A stretch of 64,000 nucleotides of DNA, from NCBI GenBank assembly GCA_017403065.1, contig JAFQOT010000002.1:62001-126000 (forward strand), written 5' to 3'. Shown here in pieces: positions 17,599 through 28,179 of the stretch (positions are counted from its first letter, which is position 1; each line of letters begins with the position of its first letter). Under the pieces are notes generated by a model. The model was not told where the DNA came from. It did no database searches and worked only from the letters and a program-made list of their open reading frames with translations. The position numbers were made by a program, and so were the translations under genes. The stretch comes from Clostridia bacterium. Lineage in GTDB: Bacteria > Bacillota > Clostridia > Oscillospirales > Acutalibacteraceae.

Positions 17599-20500
17599 TT
17601 ATATTTCTTCGTCAAATGAATCGTATCCTGAGGATTCATCATTTGTTTCTTCTGCTATAGCTTCGCCGTTTTCGTCCTCAAGACCAAAGCCCTCAAGATT
17701 ATCGGCTACAACATTTTCATTAAATTCGCTTTCTTCCGGAATAACAGGAGCGCCTAAGCCAATGTCATCATCATCGTCAAAGCTCTGCTTAAGGTCGATT
17801 TCCTCGCCTACTTTGTCAAGAACCTTAATATCAAGACCTAAAGACTGCAATTCCTTAATAAGAACCTTAAAGGATTCAGGAACACCCGGTTTTGGAATAT
17901 TCTGTCCCTTAACTATAGATTCATAGGTCTTAACACGTCCTACAACATCGTCTGACTTAACAGTAAGGATTTCCTGTAGTGTATATGCTGCACCGTAAGC
18001 CTCAAGAGCCCAAACTTCCATCTCACCGAAACGCTGACCGCCGAATTGAGCCTTACCGCCCAATGGTTGCTGAGTAACAAGTGAGTACGGACCTGTTGAA
18101 CGCGCGTGAATCTTATCGTCGACAAGATGGTGTAGCTTAAGATAATACATATATCCAACGGTTACAAGGTTGTCAAAAGGCTCACCTGTTCTACCGTCAA
18201 ATAACTGGGTTTTTGCATGCTGCTGTAACGGAATCTTAGAAAAGTCCAGATTAGCAGTATTTTTATTGGCGTAATCATCGCTCTTGGTATTAGCGTCTGC
18301 CATTTCAAAGCACTTGCGGATATCTTCCTCGTGAGCGCCGTCAAATACAGGAGTACAGATATTCCAGCCAAGCGCCTTTGCGGCATAACCTAAGTGAACC
18401 TCAAGCACCTGACCGATATTCATACGGGAAGGAACGCCCAATGGGTTAAGAACAATATCAAGAGGTGTACCGTCTGGCAAGAAAGGCATATCCTCGCTTG
18501 GAAGAATTCTCGAAACAACACCCTTGTTACCGTGACGTCCCGCCATTTTATCACCTACAGAAATCTTACGCTTCTGAGCAATATAGCAACGAACAACCAG
18601 ATTAACTCCTGGGCTTAATTCGGAAGAATTTTCACGGGTAAATACCTTAACGTCTACAATAGTACCGTATTCGCCGTGAGGAACACGTAAGGAAGTGTCT
18701 CTAACCTCGCGTGCTTTCTCACCGAATATAGCGCGTAAAAGACGTTCTTCAGCAGTAAGCTCGGTTTCACCCTTAGGTGTTACCTTACCAACAAGAATAT
18801 CGCCTGCAGTAACCTCAGCGCCTATACGGATAATTCCGCGCTCGTCAAGGTCTTTAAGAGCATCCTCGCCAACGTTTGGAATATCTCTTGTGATTTCTTC
18901 AGGTCCAAGCTTGGTATCTCTTGCTTCTATTTCATATTCTTCTATATGGATAGAGGTATAAACGTCATCGCGAACAAGACGCTCGTTAATAAGCACCGCG
19001 TCCTCGTAGTTATAGCCTTCCCAGGTCATAAAGCCAATAAGGGCATTACGTCCAAGAGAAATTTCACCGCCGCTTGTTGCAGGACCGTCAGCTATAACCT
19101 CACCCTCGGCTACCTTCTGACCTACAGAAACTATCGGCTTTTGGTTAATACATGTGCCGTGGTTGGAACGTAAGAACTTGATAAGGTTATACTCATCAAT
19201 TTCTCCGTTTTTAGCACGAACCTTAATTGTAGTAGCGCTTACGTAGGTAACTTCACCTGCGCGCTTAGCTAAAACAACAACGCCGGAGTCAACAGCTGCC
19301 TTGTATTCCATACCTGTAGCAACTATTGGGTTTTCAGGCTTTAATAGAGGTACTGCCTGCTTCTGCATGTTTGAGCCCATGAGTGCACGGTTTGTATCGT
19401 CATTTTCAAGGAACGGAATCATAGCAGTAGCAACAGAAACCACCATTTTTGGTGAAACATCCATATATTCAGCTTTTGAAGCCTCAATTTCCTGGAAGCC
19501 GTCGCGGTAACGGGCATTAACCTTTTTATTTAAGAAATGACCGTTTTCATCTAAAGGCTCGTTTGCCTGAGCTACGTAATAATCGTCCTCTTCATCAGCA
19601 GTCATATACTGAACCTCGTCAAGAACCTTACCTGTAGCAGAGTCAACCTTGCGGAAAGGTGTTTCAATAAAGCCGTATTTATTTATCTTAGCAAAGGTTG
19701 CTAAGTAGGAAATAAGACCAATGTTTGGTCCTTCTGGTGTCTCGATAGGACACATACGTCCATAGTGAGTATAGTGAACGTCACGTACCTCGAAGGATGC
19801 TCGGTCACGGGAAAGACCGCCTGGTCCTAATGCAGAAAGACGTCTCTTATGAGTAAGCTCTGAAAGTGGGTTTGTTTGGTCCATAAACTGAGACAAAGGA
19901 GAAGAACCAAAAAATTCCTTAATAGCAGCCACTACAGGACGTATATTTATCAAAGATTGCGGAGTAATGTTGTCAGGGTCTTGCGCCTGAAGGGTCATTT
20001 TTTCGCGTACAACACGTTCCATACGTGAAATACCAATGCGGAATTGGTTTTGTAAAAGCTCGCCTACAGAACGGATACGGCGGTTACCCAAGTGGTCGAT
20101 ATCATCAACACAGCCAACATTATGGGGAAGACCTAAGAAATAGCTTATGGAAGCGAAAATATCATCAATCACTATGCTTTTTGGAATTAGGTCATCTACG
20201 CGCTGAAGCAAAGCCTCGCGAATAGCCTCTTTAGAATCGTTGTTTTCAAGAATTTCTTTTAATACTTCAAAAGATACCTTTTCGTTGATGCCTAATTGGT
20301 CAAGCTCTTCAAGCTCTTCTTGGGTAAAATCAACGAAATCCTTAAGCTCAACCATACCGTTAGAGAGAACCTTAACCTCTGTAACGTTGCCCTCATAATC
20401 CATAACATTGATATAGGCAGCATTTACGCCCTTTTTCTCAATATCAGCTGCTAATTCCTTAGAAACTGTGGTATCAGCCTCGGCAAGAATTTCACCGGTC

Positions 20501-21408
20501 ATAGGGTCAATTACAGGGCGTGACAAAACTGCGCCTTTAATACGGGCGCCAATGCTTAGCTTCTTATTATATTTATATCTGCCAACACGGGAAATATCAT
20601 AACGGTGGCAGTCAAAGAACAACTGCTCTAAATAAGTTTTTGCGCCTTCGATAGTAACAGGCTCACTTGGACGAAGCTTTTTGTAAACCTCGATAAGCGC
20701 TTCTTCGGTTGATTTAGTATCGTCAATATCCAAAGTGGCAGCTAAACGCTCGTCCTCACCGAAAAGCTCTCTAATTTGTTCATTAGTAGCAACACCCAAA
20801 GCACGAATAAAGGTAGTGATAGGAAGCTTGCGGTTTTTATCAATACGAACATACAAAGCGTCTGAAACTGAGGTTTCGTATTCAAGCCAAGCGCCGCGGT
20901 TTGGTATAATGGTAGAAGAAAAGAGTCTTTTACCTGTCTTTTCATCCACTTTTTCGGCATAGTATGCTCCTGGAGAACGAACTAACTGAGAAACGATTGC
21001 ACGCTCAGCGCCATTGATTACGAAAGTTCCGGATTCGGTCATCAAAGGGAAATCGCCCATTGATACTTCGCTTTCCTTAATTTCACCGGTTTCGTTATTT
21101 ATAAGACGCGCTGTAACACGCAAAGGTGCAGCATAGGTCGTATCACGAGCCTTACACTCGGTAACATCATATTTAGGCTTGTCATCCATTCTGTAATCTA
21201 CAAAGCTTAACTGTAAATTACCGCTATAGTCTGTAATAGCAGACATATCCCTAAATACTTCCTTGAGACCTTCCTCAACGAACCATTTGTATGAGTCCTT
21301 CTGAATTTCGATAAGGTTCGGCATATCAATAACTTCGTTGATTTTAGAAAAAGTCATACGCTCATTGTTGCCGAGCTTTACGGGTTTTACCATTGAAGCT
21401 GACTCCAT
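17599..21408 (-). CDS. rpoB: RNA polymerase beta subunit
   Basis: The beta subunit that forms, with beta', the active-site cleft and the rifampicin pocket. From 21408 it has 1269 residues. The rifampicin region is recognisable around [20 protein letters not shown], with the wild-type-looking [10 protein letters not shown]. The Asp/Glu-rich C-terminal tail is longer than in many homologues. The start at 21408 (MESASMVKP) lies 12 bases after a GGAGGA site; a GTG at 21420 and an ATG at 21393 are alternatives. The upstream gene is not rplL, so rpoB-rpoC forms a unit with its own strong promoter. Confidence 0.97.
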   Translation of the reverse strand: MESASMVKPVKLGNNERMTFSKINEVIDMPNLIEIQKDSYKWFVEEGLKEVFRDMSAITDYSGNLQLSFVDYRMDDKPKYDVTECKARDTTYAAPLRVTARLINNETGEIKESEVSMGDFPLMTESGTFVINGAERAIVSQLVRSPGAYYAEKVDEKTGKRLFSSTIIPNRGAWLEYETSVSDALYVRIDKNRKLPITTFIRALGVATNEQIRELFGEDERLAATLDIDDTKSTEEALIEVYKKLRPSEPVTIEGAKTYLEQLFFDCHRYDISRVGRYKYNKKLSIGARIKGAVLSRPVIDPMTGEILAEADTTVSKELAADIEKKGVNAAYINVMDYEGNVTEVKVLSNGMVELKDFVDFTQEELEELDQLGINEKVSFEVLKEILENNDSKEAIREALLQRVDDLIPKSIVIDDIFASISYFLGLPHNVGCVDDIDHLGNRRIRSVGELLQNQFRIGISRMERVVREKMTLQAQDPDNITPQSLINIRPVVAAIKEFFGSSPLSQFMDQTNPLSELTHKRRLSALGPGGLSRDRASFEVRDVHYTHYGRMCPIETPEGPNIGLISYLATFAKINKYGFIETPFRKVDSATGKVLDEVQYMTADEEDDYYVAQANEPLDENGHFLNKKVNARYRDGFQEIEASKAEYMDVSPKMVVSVATAMIPFLENDDTNRALMGSNMQKQAVPLLKPENPIVATGMEYKAAVDSGVVVLAKRAGEVTYVSATTIKVRAKNGEIDEYNLIKFLRSNHGTCINQKPIVSVGQKVAEGEVIADGPATSGGEISLGRNALIGFMTWEGYNYEDAVLINERLVRDDVYTSIHIEEYEIEARDTKLGPEEITRDIPNVGEDALKDLDERGIIRIGAEVTAGDILVGKVTPKGETELTAEERLLRAIFGEKAREVRDTSLRVPHGEYGTIVDVKVFTRENSSELSPGVNLVVRCYIAQKRKISVGDKMAGRHGNKGVVSRILPSEDMPFLPDGTPLDIVLNPLGVPSRMNIGQVLEVHLGYAAKALGWNICTPVFDGAHEEDIRKCFEMADANTKSDDYANKNTANLDFSKIPLQQHAKTQLFDGRTGEPFDNLVTVGYMYYLKLHHLVDDKIHARSTGPYSLVTQQPLGGKAQFGGQRFGEMEVWALEAYGAAYTLQEILTVKSDDVVGRVKTYESIVKGQNIPKPGVPESFKVLIKELQSLGLDIKVLDKVGEEIDLKQSFDDDDDIGLGAPVIPEESEFNENVVADNLEGFGLEDENGEAIAEETNDESSGYDSFDEEI

Positions 21409-21557
21409 AGGTTTAATCACTCCTCCGCTTATTTTAAAGCACATTTGGTGCTAAAAGAGTACTTTTAATGATATATATTGCAGTATTTTGCCTCGCTTAA
21501 AAATAACCAAAAAATTACATTAGTGGCATAATACCCCATCATCATTAGTAATTTACA
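21409..21557 (-). promoter_or_regulatory. Untranslated leader of rpoB
   Basis: About 140 bases lie between the predicted transcription start and the rpoB start. Near its 3' end AGCAC and GTGCT pair around CAAAT (about 21440-21455), a few bases before the ribosome binding site. No known ribosomal-protein (L10/L12) leader motif was recognised. The rest of the 370-base gap up to pckG holds the promoter and the pckG terminator, with nothing coding. Confidence 0.4.
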
Positions 21558-21586
21558 ATTATAAACTAAAAAAACGCGTTAGTCAA
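21558..21586 (-). promoter_or_regulatory. Strong sigma-A promoter for rpoB-rpoC
   Basis: On the minus strand the -35 box TTGACT (21581-21586) and a perfect -10 box TATAAT (21558-21563) are separated by exactly 17 bases. It is the closest match to consensus in the window and fits a highly expressed operon. Confidence 0.82.
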
Positions 21587-21667
21587 GCCCAAATTTTCAA
21601 TTTTTTTCAATTTTTTTAATTTCTAAAATTATTTAAGTAAAACTCCCCGAATAAATATCCCTATACC

Positions 21668-21715
21668 GAAAAAAGAAAGAGAAGACTCGCATAAAAAACG
21701 AATCTTCCCTTTTTG
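21668..21715 (-). terminator. Terminator of pckG
   Basis: On the minus strand GGGAAGATTCG pairs with CGAGTCTTCTCT around an A/T loop, then TTTCTTTTTT follows. It lies about 65 bases after the pckG stop and upstream of the rpoB promoter, insulating the two. Confidence 0.85.
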
Positions 21716-21778
21716 TATAATTAGTTAATTTGGGATTAAGCCAACCGCATCTGTAAATACGAATACGATAATACTTAA

Positions 21779-23563
21779 TTACATATCAGCAAGGTTTGCT
21801 TTAAGATTATTAAGCTGTTCACGAAGCTCAGCAGGTAATTTGTCACCAAATTTCTTGTAATGTTCTTCGATTTCTGCAGCTTCCTTGGTCCAAACATCCT
21901 TATCAACCTTTAAGATAGACTTTAAGGTATCAATATCCATATCTAAATCTGTAAGGTCGATATCCTCAGGCATTGGAACATAACCGATAGGAGTTTCAAC
22001 AGCGTCAGCCTTGCCTTCGCAACGGTCGATAATCCAGTTAAGAACTCTCATATTATCGCCAAAGCCTGGCCATAAGAAGTTACCGTCATCATCAGTACGG
22101 AACCAGTTAACATTGAAAATCTTAGGAGCTTTGTCGCCAAGCTTTTCGCCCATTTCAAGCCAATGCTTGAAGTAATCTCCCATATGGTAACCGCAGAATG
22201 GAAGCATAGCCATTGGGTCGCGACGAACAACACCTACTGCGCCTGCAGCTGCAGCTGTAGTTTCAGAAGCCATAGCAGAGCCTACGAATACGCCGTTAAC
22301 CCAATCCTTTGATTGATATACAAGTGGAGCGCACTTAGCGCGACGGCCACCGAATACAATAGCAGAAATCGGAACACCTGTACCCTTATTGAATTCATCA
22401 GAAATGCAAGGGCAGTTTTCAGCAGGAGCTGTAAATCTTGAGTTTGGATGAGCCGCATAGGTTGACTTGTCAGATTTAACAAACATTGATGGATTCCATG
22501 GATTACCCTTCCACTCAAGAGCATTCTCAGGCGGATTTTTGTCAAGACCCTCCCACCAAACAGTGTTATCGTCAAGATTTAAGCAAACGTTTGTAAAGAT
22601 TGTGTTTTTCTTGGTAGATTCAAGAGCATTAAAGTTAGAATGCTCGTTAGTACCGGGAGCAACACCAAAGAAACCGTTTTCAGGGTTAATAGCGTAAAGT
22701 CTGCCGTCAGGACCTATCTTCATCCAAGAAATATCGTCGCCAACTGTCCAGATTTTGTAACCCTTTTTACGTAAATACTCAGGTGGAATAAGCATTGCAA
22801 GGTTGGTCTTACCGCAAGCAGATGGGAAAGCAGCTGCGATATATTTAACCTCGCCCTTAGGATTCTGAAGACCTAAGATGAGCATATGCTCAGCCATCCA
22901 GCCTTCCTTCCAGCCCTGATAAGAAGCAATACGCAAAGCAAAGCACTTTTTACCTAAAAGTACGTTTCCGCCGTAGCCTGAGTTAACAGAAATAATAGTA
23001 TTATCCTGTGGGAAGTGGCAGATATATCTGTTTTCAGGGTCAATGTCACATCTTGAATGTAAACCGCGTACCCAGTCATTGCTGTCGCCTAAAACCTCAA
23101 GAACCTTGGGGCTAACACGGGTCATAATAACCATATTAAGAACAACATAGATAGAATCTGTAACCTCGATACCAATTTTAGCAATAGGTGAGCCGATAGG
23201 TCCCATTGAATAAGGGATAATATACATTGTCTTGCCCTTGTAGCTGCCGCGAGCTATTTTATAGAGCTTTTCATACATTTGTGCTGGGTCGCACCAGTTA
23301 TTAGTAGGGCCAGCCTCTTCCTTGGTTGTTGTACAAATAAATGTTCTGTCCTCTACACGAGCAACGTCGTTAGGATTTGTTCTGTGAAGATAGCAGCCTG
23401 GTAATTTTTCCTGATTTAATTTAATCATCTCACCTGTAGAACAAGCCTCTGCGCGTAAAGCCTCGATTTGTTCTTGGCTTCCGTCAATCCAAACAACTTG
23501 GTCTGGATTGAGGAGTTCTTTCATCTCTTCAAGCCATTTATTAACAGTCTTATTAGCGGTCAT
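21779..23563 (-). CDS. pckG: Phosphoenolpyruvate carboxykinase, GTP-dependent
   Basis: Interconverts oxaloacetate and PEP using GTP/GDP (or IDP). In fermentative anaerobes it often runs toward oxaloacetate. It has 594 residues, typical of the GTP class and longer than the ATP class. The P-loop with the hyper-reactive cysteine is FPSACGKTN (C250, K252). The PEP/oxaloacetate site region with NSRFTAPAENCPC near 380 and the GGRRAKCAPLV segment near 405 are also typical. It is a single gene with its own promoter, an AAAGGAG site and a terminator. Confidence 0.96.
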   Translation of the reverse strand: MTANKTVNKWLEEMKELLNPDQVVWIDGSQEQIEALRAEACSTGEMIKLNQEKLPGCYLHRTNPNDVARVEDRTFICTTTKEEAGPTNNWCDPAQMYEKLYKIARGSYKGKTMYIIPYSMGPIGSPIAKIGIEVTDSIYVVLNMVIMTRVSPKVLEVLGDSNDWVRGLHSRCDIDPENRYICHFPQDNTIISVNSGYGGNVLLGKKCFALRIASYQGWKEGWMAEHMLILGLQNPKGEVKYIAAAFPSACGKTNLAMLIPPEYLRKKGYKIWTVGDDISWMKIGPDGRLYAINPENGFFGVAPGTNEHSNFNALESTKKNTIFTNVCLNLDDNTVWWEGLDKNPPENALEWKGNPWNPSMFVKSDKSTYAAHPNSRFTAPAENCPCISDEFNKGTGVPISAIVFGGRRAKCAPLVYQSKDWVNGVFVGSAMASETTAAAAGAVGVVRRDPMAMLPFCGYHMGDYFKHWLEMGEKLGDKAPKIFNVNWFRTDDDGNFLWPGFGDNMRVLNWIIDRCEGKADAVETPIGYVPMPEDIDLTDLDMDIDTLKSILKVDKDVWTKEAAEIEEHYKKFGDKLPAELREQLNNLKANLADM

Positions 23564-23603
23564 TTTTTATTCTCCTTTATAAATTTCAAATTATGCCTTA
23601 TAC

Positions 23604-23632
23604 ATTATAAGATATTTTCCCCAAAAAATCAA
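23604..23632 (-). promoter_or_regulatory. Putative sigma-A promoter for pckG
   Basis: On the minus strand TTGATT (23627-23632) and TATAAT (23604-23609) are 17 bases apart, about 40 bases before the pckG ATG. Confidence 0.65.
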
Positions 23633-23712
23633 TATTATTGTGATAAAATTATCAATAAAAAATACATTTTTTTTAGATAAAAAAGTGTTGTAGTTTCACA
23701 AATTTATATTTT

Positions 23713-23751
23713 TAAAAAAATAAGACACCCTCATCCTATGATGAGAGTGTC
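23713..23751 (-). terminator. Terminator of clpX
   Basis: On the minus strand the arms GACAC-CTCATC and GATGAG-GTGTC (23724-23751) pair, followed by a run of seven T residues interrupted only by TTA. It lies 15 bases after the clpX stop. Confidence 0.9.
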
Positions 23752-23765
23752 CCTAAATTTTGTCT

Positions 23766-25001
23766 TTACTTTCTTTCAATAACCGCATCTTCGCCCATTA
23801 CGGTTTTATCGGTTATTGTGATTTTCTTTATTGTGCTGTCAGACGGAGCTTCGAACATAAATCTTTGCAAAACGCCCTCTATTATAGAACGAAGTCCCCT
23901 TGCGCCTGTCTTTCTTTCTACTGTTAAATCAGCAATTTTAGAAAGGGCTGATTTTTGGAAGACAAGCTCAATATCATCCATCTTGAACAATGCCTGATAC
24001 TGCTTTATAATAGAGTTTTTAGGCTCGGTCATAATGCGGATTAGGGTTTCTTTGTCAAGCCCCTCTAAAGCAGTTATTACAGGAAGCCGTCCCACAAGCT
24101 CAGGAATAAGACCAAACTTAACTAAATCCTGATGTGTAGCAGTTGCAGAAAGCGCCTGAGCCTCTATGCTTTTCGGTGATTTTACATCAGCCCCAAAGCC
24201 TAAGCTGCTTCCGCCCATTCGCTTTTCGATAACCTTTTCTATACCGTCAAAGGCACCTGCGCAGATAAACAAAATATTTGTGGTATCTATCTGTATAAAT
24301 TCAGCCTGCGGATGCTTTCTTCCGCCCTGAGGCGGTACATTAGAAACAGTACCCTCTAAAATTTTAAGTAAAGCCTGTTGAACACCCTCGCCGCTTACAT
24401 CACGGGTAATTGATGCATTTTCCGACTTTCGTGCGATTTTATCAATTTCGTCTACATAAATTATACCACGTTCTGCCTTTTCAATATCATAATCGGCTGC
24501 TTGTATAAGACGAAGTAAAATATTTTCAACATCCTCGCCCACATATCCCGCTTCGGTTAATGTGGTAGCGTCGGTAATAGCGATAGGCACATTAAGGCTT
24601 TTTGCCAATGTCTGAGCCAAAAGGGTTTTGCCTACACCTGTAGGTCCTAATAAAAGCACGTTGCTCTTATTAAGTTCTACATCGCAGTCGGTATTTTTAA
24701 ATATTCTTTTATAATGGTTATATACCGCAACCGAAAGAGTTTTCTTAGCCTCATCCTGACCTATAACATACTGGTCAAGCTTAGCCTTAATTTCTTCAGG
24801 CTTAGGAAGTATAAATTCTTCAGCCTTTTTCTTTTTGCCTCGGGATTTCGCTGCAGTTTCATCCTCAAAAAGCAAGGAATTGCAAAATTGGATACAATTA
24901 TCACAAATATATACCCCAGGCCCCTCTACAAGTCGGGTAACCTCATCCTGTGTTTTACCGCAAAAGGAACAGCAAATTTCCATTTCGTTATTCTTGGGCA
25001 T
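23766..25001 (-). CDS. clpX: ClpX, ATPase subunit of the ClpXP protease
   Basis: A AAA+ unfoldase that feeds proteins to ClpP. It has 411 residues. The N-terminal zinc-binding domain has C11-x2-C14 and C33-x2-C36. Walker A is GPTGVGKT (119-126) and Walker B is YVDEIDKI near 180. The region after VGRLPV matches the sensor 2 and C-terminal lid. It follows clpP after 10 bases on the same strand, so both subunits of the protease are made from one message. Confidence 0.97.
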   Translation of the reverse strand: MPKNNEMEICCSFCGKTQDEVTRLVEGPGVYICDNCIQFCNSLLFEDETAAKSRGKKKKAEEFILPKPEEIKAKLDQYVIGQDEAKKTLSVAVYNHYKRIFKNTDCDVELNKSNVLLLGPTGVGKTLLAQTLAKSLNVPIAITDATTLTEAGYVGEDVENILLRLIQAADYDIEKAERGIIYVDEIDKIARKSENASITRDVSGEGVQQALLKILEGTVSNVPPQGGRKHPQAEFIQIDTTNILFICAGAFDGIEKVIEKRMGGSSLGFGADVKSPKSIEAQALSATATHQDLVKFGLIPELVGRLPVITALEGLDKETLIRIMTEPKNSIIKQYQALFKMDDIELVFQKSALSKIADLTVERKTGARGLRSIIEGVLQRFMFEAPSDSTIKKITITDKTVMGEDAVIERK

Positions 25002-25011
25002 AATTATCCCC

Positions 25012-25599
25012 TTATCTCTTAGTAATTACTTTATCTATAAGACCGTATTCTAACGCTTCTTTAGCAGACATAAAGTTATCTCTTTCGGTATCCCTTGCGA
25101 TAACGTCAAGCGGCTTGCCTGTATTTTCAGATAAAATTTTATTTAAATTAGCTCTTGTCTTTTCAATATGATTAGCGTGTATAAGTATATCGGTTGCCTG
25201 ACCCTGAGCCTGACCCAAAGGCTGATGAATCATAATCTCGCTGTTTGGCAAAGCTAAACGCTTACCCTTTGTACCTGCAGCAAGAAGAAAAGCTCCCATA
25301 GAAGCAGCCATACCCATACAAATTGTGCTTACATCACACTTGATGTACTGCATTGTATCATAAATTGCCATACCTGCCGATACAGAGCCGCCTGGGCTAT
25401 TGATGTAAAAGCTTATATCCTTGTCAGGATCCTGACCCTCAAGATATAAAAGCTGAGCTATAATAACGCTTGCAGAGGCATTATCAACCTGATCGTTAAG
25501 CATAATAATACGGTCGTTTAAAAGACGGGAGAATATATCATAGGAACGCTCTCCCCTACCTGTTTGTTCAATTACATAAGGTATCATTGTCATATCCAT
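25012..25599 (-). CDS. clpP: ClpP, proteolytic subunit of the Clp protease
   Basis: A serine protease that assembles as a tetradecamer. It has 195 residues. The catalytic triad is S100 (MGMAASMG), H125 (IMIHQPLG) and D174 (ERDNFMS). The N-terminus [16 protein letters not shown] is the usual mature region, so little or no propeptide is present. The ATG at 25597-25599 has a GGAG site nine bases upstream; the next ATG (six bases on) is possible. Confidence 0.97.
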   Translation of the reverse strand: MDMTMIPYVIEQTGRGERSYDIFSRLLNDRIIMLNDQVDNASASVIIAQLLYLEGQDPDKDISFYINSPGGSVSAGMAIYDTMQYIKCDVSTICMGMAASMGAFLLAAGTKGKRLALPNSEIMIHQPLGQAQGQATDILIHANHIEKTRANLNKILSENTGKPLDVIARDTERDNFMSAKEALEYGLIDKVITKR

Positions 25600-25636
25600 A
25601 AAAATTACTCCTTATAAAACAAATTTATTTTAGTTT

Positions 25637-25684
25637 TAAAAAGGGGCTGCCTCTCTACTTTGCAGCTTTTTGAGACATCCCCTT
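25637..25684 (-). terminator. Hairpin terminator between tig and clpP
   Basis: On the minus strand GGGG (25682-25679) pairs with CCCC (25646-25643), with an inner GCTGC/GCAGC pairing, followed by TTTTT. It may terminate tig messages partially, since the tig-clpP-clpX order is commonly co-transcribed and no strong clpP promoter is obvious. Confidence 0.65.
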
Positions 25685-25721
25685 AAATTCATTATGAACT
25701 GTAAAGATTATTTCTAATCAA

Positions 25722-27101
25722 TTATTCAGCATCTTTTTCTTCTGCCTTTTTAGCAGGAGCTTTTTTCTTTGCAGGCGCCTTTTTAGCAGGAGCCTTCTTT
25801 TCGGTCTTAGTCTCAACTTCAGTAATTACCGCATTTTCTTTAATGAAGTCGATAGCCTTTCCAACAGCTAAATCCTTAGCAATAGCATCTGCAGGAACAG
25901 CAGCCTTAACCTGTTCGATTTCCATATTGTAATCCTTTGCCATCTTTTCAAACTGCTCTTCAATATCCTTTTCGTCAGCCTTGATATTTTCAAGCTCGAC
26001 AATTTTTTCAAGAGCTAATCTGAACTTAACCTGAGCTTCAGCTTGAGGACGGAAGGAAGCCTTGAAATCCTCAATACTTGAATTGGTATATTTTAAATAG
26101 GTTTGAAGGTCAAGTCCCTGTGACTGTAAACGGTATGCGAACTCTTCAACACTCTGGTTAAGCTGATTTTCATACATAGCCTCAGGAATTTCACCCTTAA
26201 TGCTGTCAACAATCTGCTGTACTAAATCGTTTTCAGTCTGTTCTTCGTTTGCCTTTGTTTTGCGGTCAAGAGCCTTTGCCTTTAAATCAGCCTTTAAATC
26301 AGCCAATGTATCAAATTCGCTTACGTCCTTTGCAAACTCATCATCAATTTCAGGAAGCTCGCGAACCTTGATTTCGTGAAGCTTAATTTTAAATACAACA
26401 GGCTTTCCTGCAAGCTCTTCTGCGCCGTATTCCTCAGGGAATGTAACGTTAATGTCAAATTCATCGCCAATGTTGTGATCAACAAGCTGCTCTTCAAAGC
26501 CGGGTATAAACTGACCTGAGCCTAATTCCAGGTTGTGACCCTCTGCCTTGCCGCCTTCAAAGGCTACGCCATCCTTAAGGCCCTCGAAATCAATAACAAC
26601 GGTATCACCCATTTTTGCTGCTCTGTCTTCAACAGAAATCATACGGGCATTTCTTTCTGCCATAGCGCTTATCTGAGCGTCAACCTCACTGTCTTCAACC
26701 TTAGCAATAACCTTTTCAGCCTTTAAGCCCTTGTATTTGCCAAGCTCAATTTCAGGATAGGTGGTAACGGTAACCTTAAAGTCTACACCATCCTCCTCAG
26801 AAATAGAAACCATATCAAAATCCATCTTATCGTTAATAACATTAAGACCGGATTCGCTGATAGCCTCCTCTACAGCGTCGCCGTAAAGAAGATTTAAAGC
26901 ATCCTCAAAGAAAACCTCTGAGCCGTAGTAGGTTTTAACAATATGGTAAGGGGCTTTACCCTTTCTAAAGCCCGGAACGTTAATTTTCTTTATATTTTTC
27001 TTGTAAGCTTCCTTTATAGCTTCACGAAACTTTTCACCTGAAATAACAATTTCAAGCTGATGTTTGTTAGTCTCAATTTTTTTAGCTTCTTTTAAACTCA
27101 T
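25722..27101 (-). CDS. tig: Trigger factor, ribosome-associated chaperone
   Basis: Binds the ribosomal exit tunnel and shields nascent chains; it also has FKBP-type prolyl isomerase activity. It has 459 residues: an N-terminal ribosome-binding domain with the signature GFRKGKAPYHIV (near 45), an FKBP domain about 150-245 (including ELGSGQFIPGFEEQL), and a helical chaperone domain to about 430. The extra C-terminal tail is a Lys/Ala/Pro repeat (variants of KKAPAKK), longer than in Bacillus and resembling histone-like tails. It starts after a GGAGG site and has its own promoter. Confidence 0.96.
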   Translation of the reverse strand: MSLKEAKKIETNKHQLEIVISGEKFREAIKEAYKKNIKKINVPGFRKGKAPYHIVKTYYGSEVFFEDALNLLYGDAVEEAISESGLNVINDKMDFDMVSISEEDGVDFKVTVTTYPEIELGKYKGLKAEKVIAKVEDSEVDAQISAMAERNARMISVEDRAAKMGDTVVIDFEGLKDGVAFEGGKAEGHNLELGSGQFIPGFEEQLVDHNIGDEFDINVTFPEEYGAEELAGKPVVFKIKLHEIKVRELPEIDDEFAKDVSEFDTLADLKADLKAKALDRKTKANEEQTENDLVQQIVDSIKGEIPEAMYENQLNQSVEEFAYRLQSQGLDLQTYLKYTNSSIEDFKASFRPQAEAQVKFRLALEKIVELENIKADEKDIEEQFEKMAKDYNMEIEQVKAAVPADAIAKDLAVGKAIDFIKENAVITEVETKTEKKAPAKKAPAKKKAPAKKAEEKDAE

Positions 27102-27158
27102 TTTATTTTTACCTCCGAATAAAGCGTGTTTTTCACACTAATTACAACATTTCAAGCT

Positions 27159-27187
27159 ATTATATCACAACATAATAAATTTTTCCA
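27159..27187 (-). promoter_or_regulatory. Putative sigma-A promoter for tig
   Basis: On the minus strand TGGAAA (27182-27187) and TATAAT (27159-27164) are 17 bases apart, with TG two bases before the -10 region. The predicted leader is about 50 bases. Confidence 0.6.
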
Positions 27188-27219
27188 GTATTTTTTTAAA
27201 TAAAATAAAATTTTTGCAA

Positions 27220-27897
27220 CTAAACTATAAAATACGGTGTAAAATCTATCTGATCACAGGAAATCAACTTAAGCTCTATGCCGTCGTATTCCTTGACAGC
27301 GTTATTAAAGCCCAAGCCGTGAATATGCCCGTAATAGACTTTTTTTACATTATGCTTTTTTAATACATCGAAAATCTCGTTGCAAACACTGCCGTTATAA
27401 ACAGGCGGATAATGCAGAAACACAAGAACAGGCAGTTGGGTTTTCTGAGCTTGGGTCAAAGAGCTGTCAAGCCTGCCCGCTTCTCTTAAAAGCACCTTTT
27501 TACTTGCGGTATCGTCAAAAAACCAACCCCGTGTTCCCGCAATGGCGTGATTTTCCGCTACTATACAATTATTAAAAACAATGTCAATAGTTTTAAAATT
27601 GTTTTTTTCAAAAAATTCTTTTATTTTTTTAGCTGTGTTCCACCACAGGTCGTGATTTCCCTTTAAAAGTATTTTTTTACCTGGAAGGCTTTCTAAAAAT
27701 TCAAAATCCTTAACCGTTTCCTCTATTTTCAGCCCCCACGAAAAATCTCCCGGAAGGACAACCGTATCCTCAGGCTTGACAATTCTTACCCAGTTGGCAC
27801 GTAAGCGTTCTATATAATTATTCCAGCCGTAAAACACATCCATAGGCTTATCTGTGCCTAAGGATAAATGCAAATCCGAAATTGCATAAATGCTCAA
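27220..27897 (-). CDS. Metallophosphoesterase, TTG start
   Basis: A calcineurin-like phosphoesterase of 225 residues. Metal-binding motifs are ISDLHL at the N-terminus, PGDFSWG near 50, KGNHD near 80, and FLHYPP and YGHIHG toward the C-terminus; these form the usual two-metal site. The substrate is unknown. The longer open frame begins at 28023 but has no ribosome binding site there. A strong AAGGAGG (27906-27912) lies eight bases before the TTG at 27895-27897, exactly where the conserved domain begins, so TTG is the likely start. It is divergent from the DUF1540 gene. Confidence 0.85.
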   Translation of the reverse strand: MSIYAISDLHLSLGTDKPMDVFYGWNNYIERLRANWVRIVKPEDTVVLPGDFSWGLKIEETVKDFEFLESLPGKKILLKGNHDLWWNTAKKIKEFFEKNNFKTIDIVFNNCIVAENHAIAGTRGWFFDDTASKKVLLREAGRLDSSLTQAQKTQLPVLVFLHYPPVYNGSVCNEIFDVLKKHNVKKVYYGHIHGLGFNNAVKEYDGIELKLISCDQIDFTPYFIV

Positions 27898-27985
27898 AAC
27901 CTTGTCCTCCTTAGAATAAAAATATTTTTTTGACACATAATATCTTTGACCGTTAAAAAAAGCCGGTCGGAAAGGTGATATAATT

Positions 27986-28144
27986 ATGTCAAGTTGTGAA
28001 ACAAAATCTTGTGTAGCCTGCAATGTTAAAAACTGCGTATACCACGAAGAAAACGACGTTTGCAGCGCAGGCAGAATTCAGGTAGGCAACGGTATGGCAT
28101 CCACTTCAAAGGATACCTGCTGCGACACCTTTAAAGCAAAGTAA
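27986..28144 (+). CDS. DUF1540 small cysteine-rich protein
   Basis: A 52-residue protein with seven cysteines (4, 9, 12, 17, 26, 45, 46). The pattern C-x2-C-x4-C-x8-C followed by a TCCDTF ending matches the DUF1540 family found in clostridia and bacilli, where a metal-binding role is suspected but not proven. An AAAGG site lies ten bases before the ATG, and the gene is closed by a strong terminator, so it is a real single-gene unit although very short. It is the only plus-strand gene among minus-strand neighbours and starts within about 90 bases of the divergent phosphoesterase gene. Confidence 0.85.
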   Translation: MSSCETKSCVACNVKNCVYHEENDVCSAGRIQVGNGMASTSKDTCCDTFKAK

Positions 28145-28179
28145 TATTACTTTGAAAAAGGCGACAACGCCACCCAAAG

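Noticed and set aside
27898-28023. N-terminal extension of the metallophosphoesterase from the upstream ATG
   Set aside because: It has no family similarity and would overlap the divergent DUF1540 gene; the AAGGAGG-TTG start fits the domain boundary.
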